From Baffinella frigidus (lineage: Eukaryota; Cryptophyceae; Cryptomonadales; Baffinellaceae): a DNA stretch of 26,072 nucleotides. The notes under the pieces were generated by a model. That model saw only the letters and a list, made by a program, of their open reading frames with translations, searched no databases and was not told where the DNA came from. Positions 10,572 to 20,967 of the stretch are shown here, one piece after another. Each line of letters starts with the position of its first letter. Positions within the stretch are counted from its first letter, which is position 1. The stretch is taken from assembly GCA_026770585.1 (NCBI GenBank), contig MU646389.1:708945-735016 (forward strand), in the 5' to 3' direction. Made by a program: the position numbers and the translations under genes.

Positions 10572-13459
10572 ACCCTAAACCCTCAACCCTAAACCCTAAA
10601 CCCGAATCCCGAATCCTTTAACCCTAAACCTTAAACCCTAAACCCCACACCCTAAATCCTGAACACTGAACCCAACCAGGTTCGAAACGATGTACGGGCT
10701 GATCCAGGTAAAGCCCAAATCCCAAAGCCTAAACCCTAAACCCTCAACCCTCAACCCTCAACCCTCAACCTCAAACCCTAAACCCTAAACCCTAAACCCT
10801 AAAACCTAAAACCTAAACCCTACACCCTAAATACTCAACCCTAAACAGGCCGGCCTTGCTTTCGACGTCACAATCAATATCATCAACCAACAAGTACACT
10901 CGCCCTCAAACTTTCTCAATTCACCAACCAACCAACCAACCAACCAACCAACCAACCAACCAACCAACCAACCAACCAACCAACCAACCAACCAACCAAC
11001 CAACCAACCAACCAACCACCATCCTCAAACAACAAAAAAACGCCCTCAACCATCCTCAACCTCAACCAACCATCTTCACCCAACAAGTAACCTCGCCTGT
11101 CTGTTTTCGGCTGTAGGGTTTGGGGTTGGGTTGTAGGGGCTGGGGTTGGGATGAATGTGAACGGGGTCGATACTTCCATTCAAATAGAAGTATTGATTTG
11201 ATCATGAGACTTGTCAAGAAAGAATCCTCCTACCCGAGGAGGAACACCCCCCTTCATGATACACTCCCGACAGCAGTTTATTACTTTAAACTAATACATA
11301 CTTCCCAAAACCTAACCCCAGCCCCTAAACCCTGAACCCTGAACCCTGAACCCTAAATCCTAAATCTCAATCCCTCAAAACCCCAACCCCCACGCCCCAA
11401 ACCCCAAACTCCAAACCCCAAAACTCAGGTCTCGCTGAACCCGTTGCCGGCGATGTACTCAACGTGTCCCTTCACGATGGTTTCGACGATCCCGTGCATC
11501 TCGCGCCGCGACATCCTCGAGCGGGAGTTCCCCTCTGTCTCGGGAGGTGCTCAATTTGCTCCGGGCGTGGGGTTTAGTGAGGGTGGGGTTTGTTATCATC
11601 AACAAGGTGATGTCTCTCCTCGAGCGCGACTTCCCCACCGTCTCGGGAGGTATTGTAGGATTCCGGTTGGCTTGGATTTTTGTAGGGCCGGGTCGGGCGG
11701 AAATCTGACGAAAATGCGCCGTTTGTTGGCATCTTATGGGTGGGGGTTGCTATCTTGTCATCAATATGATGGATAAGATAGGAGAAAAGTTGCATCTCGC
11801 ACCGCGACATCCTCGAGCGGAAGGTCCCCATTGTCTCGGGAGGTATGCTATTCTTTACGGGCTCGGGGTTTAGTAAGGGTGGGGTTTAGGCTTTATAGTG
11901 TTACTGTAAAGAAACAAGGAGGCGATGTCTCTCCTTGAGCGTGATCTTCCATCCGTCTCGAGAGGTCAATTCGTGACGGGCTCGGGGTTTAGTAAGGGCG
12001 GGGTATAGGCTTGGAAGCGCTGATCGCGCAGCGCTGAGCGCCTCTGTGGTGGCTGCGGAAGCTGTCAGCAGTGTGACCTGCCATTTAGCATGGCCTTTCT
12101 GCAGGAGAAGTTCCGGTGTCCGCCTCTGTTGGGAGCTCGAAGAACCTAAAGGACCTAAAGGGCTTTAATGCAAAACACTATTTTCGAAATGGGCTCCGCG
12201 CGGAAAAAATCGTGGTCAGGTCAGCAACATTTTTTTTGTCTTTTTGTGTCATCTTATGGGTGGGAGATACTATTTTGAGATAAAAATCATGCCTAAGATA
12301 GCATTTAAGTCCATTTTTGGAAATTTTCCTGATTTCCTGACCTGACCTCGATTCCGCGCGAAGCCCATTTCGACAATAACAAGGTGATGTCTCGCGTCCC
12401 GTACCTCCGTCTCGGGAGGTACGCAATGTGGAAAAGGGCTGAGGGGTTAGGGCGGGTTGGGTTTAGGGGTGAGGGTGTTATTGTAAAGCAAAAAGCTGCC
12501 TTCCGTGGTCCTGCGTGGTCATGGCAAGGAAGGAACCTCGAGGCCATGAACCCTGAACCCTATACCAAGATCCTTGAACATCTCATCTCCATCGGGTGTG
12601 GGGTGGGGTTCACCAAAGTAAACGGACACGCTGATTACATGGGAGGGATCCGCGTCCCCTCTTTCCCATAGGACCTGCTACAGACAAGAGATCTTCTCTC
12701 CACCCACACACCCAACGCCCTGCACGCCTGCCGGCTGGGCTCAAGGGTGGGAGAGAGAGCGTGTTTTTAATCTCTCACGTTCGGTGATGTGCAGCGGACC
12801 CGACCGCGATGGAGGTGAACGTCACGGATGGCACCACCGCCGAGTCGCAATTCATTCAGGTCTCGCCCACCACTCAGAGACTCAGATGAAAAGCCCGCGG
12901 CACGGATGCGAACCCTTTAGGTCGAGATGCATGGCCCTGAGGCACAGATGCCCGGCCCTTGGGCATAGAAACACGGCTCATGGGCACTTTTCTCCTCGCA
13001 GTGCTTCGCCCACGGCGAATTGCCCAATCAGAGAGAGGAAGCGAGAGGATTGCATCGCGCCCGGAATGCACGGGCTCGCACTTTTGGTGGAGAAAAGGCG
13101 GCGGGGCTCTCAAAGCCACACCTGAAAGACGTGTGGTGTCGCACAGGGGATCCTTGGGGAGTCCGAATACAACTTCAACCTCGGCCACAACTTCTCGCAC
13201 ATGTATTCTGCCCCTCCTCTAGCGCTCCATTGCGAGCTTTTTTTCTTTTCTTCCAGGCAATTGGGGGAAAATGTGTTTCACAGGTCACGCGGGAGCCCTC
13301 CACCAAGTCGCGTGGCCTGAAGCTCTCCAGTCTGACAGCGCACTCCCCCCGCTCTTGAGTGAACGTCCCTATGCGCGCATGGCAGCATCACCAACAAGTT
13401 CAATTTGAACGGCAAGTACATCCGCGGTTGGTGGATCAACCCGGGTACACCCACCGACA

Positions 13460-13498
<39 letters not shown>

Positions 13499-16400
13499 GA
13501 GAGAGAGGGAGAGAGAGAGAGGGGGAGAGAGAGAGCGAGGAAGACCCTCAGCATCCCAAAACTCCCGCCACTATGGACTCCTTGCACGTCTTTTTGTTTT
13601 CAGCCTGGAACAGCCCCGCCGGCAGGCTCGTGAACGCCCGCGTGACCGGTGAGGCGGACGCCGAAGCCAGACGGTCGGTCGTGACTGCCTTGCGTGTTCC
13701 TAGCACCCCCGCTGTAAACCACTCCCGCCACTCTGGACTCCTTGCACGTCTTTTTGTTTTCCGCCTACCAGGTTGAGTCCTCTTGGTACAAACGCTGCAA
13801 GTTTTAATCAACGATTTTGCGACACTAAAGGATGTTTCCCCCCCCCTCACCCCTGTGGCAGGCTACGTGTGGAATAAGCAGCAGATGCAGGCTGTGGGGT
13901 TCAACCGCTTCACCGTCTCGCAGGCCTCTCTCTCTCTCTCTATCTATCTCTATCTCTCGCCCTCTCTCGCTCTCTCGCTCTCTCTCTCTCTCTCGCCCCT
14001 TTCTCGTCCCCCCACCTGTCTAGTCACGTCTTTTTGATCGCAGCCTCCGTCCACGCGCCTATTCCCCACACCCTACACCCTGCACCCTACACCCCACACC
14101 CTGCACCCCACACCCTACACCCCNNNNNNNNNNNNNNNNNNNNNNNNNNNNNNNNNNNNNNNNNNNNNNNNNNNNNNNNNNNNNNNNNNNNNNNNNNNNN
14201 NNNNNNNNNNNNNNNNNNNNNNNNNNNNNNNNNNNNNNNNNNNNNNNNNNNNNNNNNNNNNNNNNNNNNNNNNNNNNNNNNNNNNNNNNNNNNNNNNNNN
14301 NNNNNNNNNNNNNNNNNNNNNNNNNNNNNNNNNNNNNNNNNNNNNNNNNNNNNNNNNNNNNNNNNNNNNNNNNNNNNNNNNNNNNNNNNNNNNNNNNNNN
14401 NNNNNNNNNNNNNNNNNNNNNNNNNNNNNNNNNNNNNNTACACCCTACACCCTACACCCGACACCCTACAACCCTGACGCCCCACACCCCACACCCCACA
14501 CCCCACACCCCACACCCCTGACGCCCCACACCCCTTCTGCAGCGCATCATGCTGATCCTGCTGGTGGCGCTGGACGAGCATGACGGCACGCAGCGCCGCG
14601 CCATCCTCACCACCATCAAGACCATCGACACCGAAGGCAGCCCCCTCCTCTCCTTCACTCCTGGCAGCTCCTCTTACACTGATCCCGTGCTTTCTTGCGA
14701 CACGCTCCTCCGGGATTTGAACAGGTGATGAGCCTACGTCGTGGCCAGGGAGGGCACCCTCTCCCTTCCTGCAAAGATACAGCCAGTCACCTGGCGGTTC
14801 TCGCTTACCAGTCGCCCTGCCAAGCCTGCAGCCAGAAGGTGTAGGTTCGGGGGGGGTATCCCTGCGGGGGCAGTCAGACGGGGGTGAGGAGGTCGCTACT
14901 CTCGAGGAAGCTGCGTTCCTGCAATCCTGCGCCTAATGTTGAATGTGTTGATCTTGCTGAAAGTGTTGGAATGTTGGGGTGCTGTTCTCCTTTCTTCAAG
15001 ACGGGGAGGGGACCCCCCCCCCCTCCCTGCTTCACTCAAGGACTACGCTTCCTTCAGGGGAAAGTGGGTTGGTCGCTGGATCACGCTTCCCGGCAGAGAG
15101 AGATTGGTAACTTATTGCGAAACAAGCAGCGTCAGCGCCGCACATGCTTTCCACATTGTGCTTCATACTGTACCCCGTGTCGGCCGCTCTCGCTCTCCCG
15201 GCAACAATTGGGGCTTCTCACAAGGATCGGAGGCTTCGTGGCAGGCCAATCGACCTCGCAGGCCTCCGTGGCAGCCCTTTCGTACAACGTCCCGTACTCC
15301 TCTGTCGTCGCGGCGACCCTTCGGGTATGAAACACAATTCAAAGCCTTCACACCCAGTGAGGGTGCTGGAAAAACGCTTGTGAAACCCGGGTGTTAATGA
15401 AACACGCTGAAAGACGCCTAGGCCCTTTAGGCCCTTTAGGTTCTTCGAGCTCCCAACATAGGCGGACACCGGAACTGGTTCTGTAGAAAGGCCATGCTTC
15501 CTTACACACAAACGGGGGGGGGTGCTGTGTGGGTGGTTACATGGCGGCTGCGTTCGGGGAAACAACGTTCAAACCTTTCAACCCAGTTAGGGGTGCTGGA
15601 CATGCGGTTGTCAAATCTGGGAGCTAATTGACCAGGTATTGAAAATTGTTGAAAATTGTCTCCCTGAGGACTCATAACCTCTCGGGACTCGTAACCTGCT
15701 CTTGAGACTCATAACCTGTCCAGGTCCCGGAGGAGCTTCTCTCCATCTGGAAGGTGCATATGAAGCTCACGCACACCCAAGCGTAAACTCCAAACCCTGA
15801 ATCCTGAACCCTAAACCCTAAACCCTAAACCCTAAACCCTAAACCCTAAACCCTAAACCCTAATCCCTAAACCCCAAACCCCAAACCCCAACCCCCAAAC
15901 CCCAAACCCCAAACCCTAAACCCCAACCTCCAAACCCCAAACCTCAACCCCCAACTCCCAAACCCCAAACCCCCCACCCTAAACCCTAACCCTAAACCCC
16001 AAACTCCAACCCCCAAACCCGAAACTACAACCCGAAACCGCAACTCTCAGGTGCATGGACGCGACGCAGTTCCGCGTGCGGATGCACGACATCCTTCTCA
16101 CCTACCTCTCCCAGGAACACCCCTACACCTTTACGGAGTACTCAAGTACCCCCTAACGCCGGCCTTTAGTCTAGAGTGCTAAAATAACCCCCTAATGCAC
16201 GATATCCTTCTCACCTACCTCTCCCAGGAAACCCCCGAACCCCTCCACCTGGACCGTTCTAGAGGGTCCTGTCCTAGATTAGTACGGGGCACGTCCGATA
16301 AATACACTCATCCCCCGTACCACCCATACCTCCCTTCTCACCTGCCTCGCCCTGGAACACCCCGAAGCCCTCCACCTGAAACCCTCACCCCTGATGACCT

Positions 16401-18366
16401 TCACCCCCGATGCATGACGTCATCGAAACCTCACATCTTCGGAACCCTACACCCTGCACCCCCACACCCGAAAACCTTCACCCCGAACCCTGAACTCGAA
16501 CCTCGAAACCCCGAACCCCGAACCCTGAACCCTGAACCTTGAACCCTACACTCCACCTCCCTCCCCTCCGCCCAGTAGGCCTGCCGTAGGTTTATTCGGC
16601 GTGTTGGCTCCGGCGGTTTTAAATAATACTAGTGATGATTTATTTTTATCAAGCATATCTTCCACGCCTCTTAACTCTTCAGTGTTGTTGACGTGATCCG
16701 ACAGGAAGCATGGCCTTTCTACAGAACAAGTTCCGGTGTCCGCCTTTGTTGGGAGATCGAAGAACCTAACGGACCTAAAGGACCCCCTCGCATGCAGTCG
16801 GCCTCGCCTCTCCTCATGATCTCGCTTCTCACTCTGGTACGCTATCCCCTCCCTGAACCCGATGTGGGAGTCCACATCGAGAACCCTAAACCCTAGACCC
16901 TAACCGCTCCTGAGAGCGGTCGAACCGCTCCAGCTCTGAAAAGAGCCGAACCGGGCGGTTTTGCTTGCTGACCACCACGCAAGAGTGTAGGGCTGACCTA
17001 GGAAAACAAGTCAATTCACACGGAATTTGTACCAACTTTCCGAAATTTCGATTTTTCTCTGGGGAGAATGTCCACTTATGAACTTAAAAAATAGTCAGAT
17101 CTGACTATTTCTCCTGCAGGCCACTCTGCATTACACTCTTGCGTGGCAAGGAATACCTAGAGAGATTGATAATTTATTGCAAAACAATTAGCGTCAGTGC
17201 CGCACATGCTACGCATTGTGCCACTTACTGTACCCCGTGTCGGCCGTTCGTACGAGCATACCTATCAATATTGTCGGTCAGGTGGTGATGTCGCTGGCCG
17301 TGGCGGGGCTCACCTTTTTGTTGACTTTGGGACTTACAAAAGGGCCTCAGAACTAGGACCTTCTCGGTCAGATACTTACCCGAGGAGTTCTACGTGGTGC
17401 TAACCACATGTGGAGGTTATCATATGATTTTGACCATTACGGTACGCTTGTCGTTCCATTAAAAAAAAATCCATGCTGATCCCCCTGAGCCCTTTTGTTC
17501 GATTGATAGGACGTGGACAAGGGTGCGGAAGTGTGCAACGGCCGCAGGCCCCCTCCCCCACGAACCCCACCCCAACCACACGAGGCTATCCATGCGAACA
17601 GATTCATAAGTTAATTATTGGATTATTGCCCAGGAAACACGCCAAAAGTCAGCATTTGATCACGTTTCCGTACGGAAATCCGTACGGAAACGTGATCATT
17701 TCCCCACAAATTTTAAAATGTCCTTTTATTCTGTTCGCATGGATAGCCTCGTGTGGAACCCCGCGAACCACACGCCAAATATTTTTTTGGATGTCTTGGA
17801 GAACTCTTGCGCCTCGCCCCGTGTGCCCGCTGTGTCTGAGCGTGGCGCCCCCTCCCTGAGGCTTGGCTGGGGTTGGAGTTTGGATGACGGTGAGGAACGA
17901 GGCCTAACTCCCAAGACCCTACGCACCCTCACAGGCTCCCTCACCACCATCAGTAGCATTGGCAGACGGTAGGACATTGGGGTCGAGTGACTCGTGCCCC
18001 CTCCCTGAGGCGTGACCTCGTCGAAGGCGGGCTACGAAGGGAGTCCACGTCGAGACACCTCGCTCTGTTTGGGAGGTTTCTCTGAGATGGCCTCCCTGAG
18101 GATCCTGTGCGAGATGGCCCCCTGTGTGAGATGACCCCCTTGAGGATCCCGTGTGAGATGGCCCCCCTGAGGATTTCACTATCAGATAATCACCCCCCTG
18201 AGGATCCTGTGTGGGAGGACCATACCGAACCTGTCTTCAAGGAATCCTTTTTCCAGCGAGCAATCCACACAATCCACACACTTTGGAAGCATCTTGAATG
18301 TTGATTTGTGTGTCCGCTTGTTTAAGCCACTCCAGGAATCTCGAAACGATCTTTCTTCTGTCTCTT

Positions 18367-18403
<37 letters not shown>

Positions 18404-19736
18404 ATCTCTCTCTCTCTCTCTCTGAACCCTGAGACAAACCTCTGAAGCTTCCTCACGATGGGCATGATGACGATCAATGGCAGAGGGCAGATAATGTACT
18501 ATTTTCCATACATTTTATATGCTGTTGTAAAAGTGGCATTCCTCCCAGGGAAACCCGGGATCCCGGCTTTAACATCGCGTGGATATAAACCCGAAGGTTT
18601 CACGTGATTCTCCTCTCCCGGTCTCTAGCAGGCTCCTGCTTGCCGGCGGGGACACCCACTACTCCTCGGCGTCCGTCAAGATCGACCTTGCCATGGTCTT
18701 TGCTAGCATCACCGAGATGAACTTCAACCTCCAGCGGTACGTTGGGTCCTTGAGGTCCTTTAGATTCTTTTAACTCCCACCATAGGCGGACACCGGAACT
18801 GGTTCTGTAGAAAGGCCATGCTTCCTTTCGGATCACATCAAGCCCCCCTGTACATGGGGGTGTGGGGGTTCACCCTCTCTCGGTGCTGGGGTTAGGGTCG
18901 AGATATGGGAACCTGTGTTTCAACTTCACCCCCCGGAGGTTCTCTAACCCCTAACTCCTACGGTACTCTAAACTAATCTCCATACAAGTATTAATTAATT
19001 GCTTTTGGCAACGAAAATTACTACACGATTTGCTCATGAACGTAATAGTAAAGCGTTTGTGTAGTAAATTTCGTTGCACCAAAAGCAATTAATTAATACT
19101 TTTGTGGAGATAAAAACCGTCAACCCTCCACCTCCAGCAGTACTCCGTTGTAGGGGTTCAGGGTGTGGGGCGCAGGGGTCAGAGTTTGGGTCTTGAAAAC
19201 TTCCCCTGTCTCCGTGCTTCAGGTTTGGGGTTTAGGGTGTGGGGTTTAGTGAGTGGGGTTCAAGGTTTAGGGTACGCAATCGAGACAGGGGCACCTCTGA
19301 TCTCTCTCTCCCTCTCTCTCTCTCGCTCTCTCTTGTGCGCGCGCTCTCTCTCTCTCTCTCTCACACGCGCGCGCGCCCTTAGGTTGTGGGTCTTGGCGAC
19401 GTCCCTTCTCTCGGGTCTTTAGGTTTTGGGGTTAAAGGCGTGGGATTTGGTCAGTGGGGTTCAAGGTTTAGGGTATGCGAGGTGCAGCTGCGCGTCTGTG
19501 CGATGAAGCACGCGAGACTGGGGCACCTCTGATCCCTCTCACTCTCTCTCACTCTCTCTCATTCTCTCACTCTCTCTCACTCTCTCTCATTCTCTCTCTC
19601 TCTCTCATTCTCTCTCGCTCTCTCTCGCTCTCTCTCTCTCTCTCCCTCCCTCTCTCTCTCTCTCTCTCGCGCGCTCTCTCTCTCGCTCTCTATCTCGCTC
19701 TCTCTCTCTCTCTCTCGCTCTCTCTCTTTCTCACGT

Positions 19737-19817
<81 letters not shown>

Positions 19818-20907
19818 GTCTCCCGCGCGCAGCTTCCAGAGCAAGCCCGGCGTGATTTCGATGGAGCCGTGGGGAGACGGCAAAACAATGACCATCATCG
19901 ACAATCAGTTCTTCCCGACTGCCGAGGCGGTAACTCACCACCAACCCTCAGAGTGGGAGCAAATCCTCTCGGTCGGGACCCCTGATTTGTACCACAGGCC
20001 GCCGGATTCTGGCGGCCTCCAGTACAAATTAAGGGGGGTTAAAAAGGCGATTTGCTCCCACTCTGAGGGCTGGTGGCACGCTTCCAACTTTTTGCACACC
20101 TTGACGTCTCAGAGTGGTTGGGAGATTTTGATGGCGCCACGGCAACAATCTTGACGCCTTTCTGCAGCGCACGATGCATTCGCTGATCCGGAGCGTTGTG
20201 CGGTGCAGGCTGCCAAGGCTCTGGCGGAGCAGGAAACGTCTGCCGAAACCTCGGTCCCCGATCCCCACTGAGACGCGCCTTTCTTCAACTTGTTTTTTTG
20301 GATTTGCCCATGTGACGTTTTAGGCCATTTTGCCTGAATCACCGCCTTTTTGACTTTCTAGGCCATTTTGCCTGAATTTCCTGGCTATTTTTCCGAACAC
20401 CCCCGACCCATATCCAACCCCCAAAATCAATCCTGGCAACGGCAGGCCGCGTTCACTGGCATTCTCAGCTTACCGCATATTTGACTTTCTAGGCCATTTT
20501 GCCTGAATAACTAGGCCATTTTGCCAAACCCCCTCTACCCCCTATTCTCTATTCCTTAGCCCCTAACCCCAAACCCCAAACGCAAGGCCACGTTCGCTGG
20601 CATTGTCGCCAGCGCGATCATCTGTTCTCTATTCCCTAGCCTCTAAACCCCAAACTCAATGCTAGCATTCTCGCCATGATTCTCGTCATGTTGCCTGAAT
20701 TTTTAGGCCATTGTGCCGAACTCCCCCGATAACTGTTGTCCCAAACTTCCAACTGAATCCTGGCAACGGCCTGGTATTCTCGATGAACCCATTTATATAT
20801 CCCCTAGCCCCTAACCCGTAACCGCAAAACCCCTGGGGATGATAGGCCGCGTTTGCTGGCATTCTCGCCGGCGCAATCGTCAGCTTCATTCTCTTCCTCG
20901 CGGTACC

Positions 20908-20967
<60 letters not shown>

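Larger units (their letters stand above)
11570..12425 (+). repeat. four decayed duplicates of an exon end with its donor
   Basis: Copies of the exon end CTCGAGCGCGACTTCCCC..GTCTCGGGAG|GT lie at 11608-11651, 11792-11844, 11921-11966 and 12378-12421, with shared GGGGTTTAGTGAGGGTGGGG intron sequence after three of them. Only the original keeps a long open frame. Confidence 0.7.

Noticed and set aside
10827-11179. PTNQ- and GWLV-repeat frames
   Set aside because: Six-frame products of the ACCA tetranucleotide array.
14034-14581. Open frames running across the N run
   Set aside because: They are open only because the sequence is unknown; the flanks are simple repeat.
20168-20270. Exon-like segment after TCTGCAG reading [14 protein letters not shown] to a stop
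   Set aside because: It would need an incoming phase of 1, but the preceding exon leaves in phase 0 and joins perfectly to the membrane exon at 20846.
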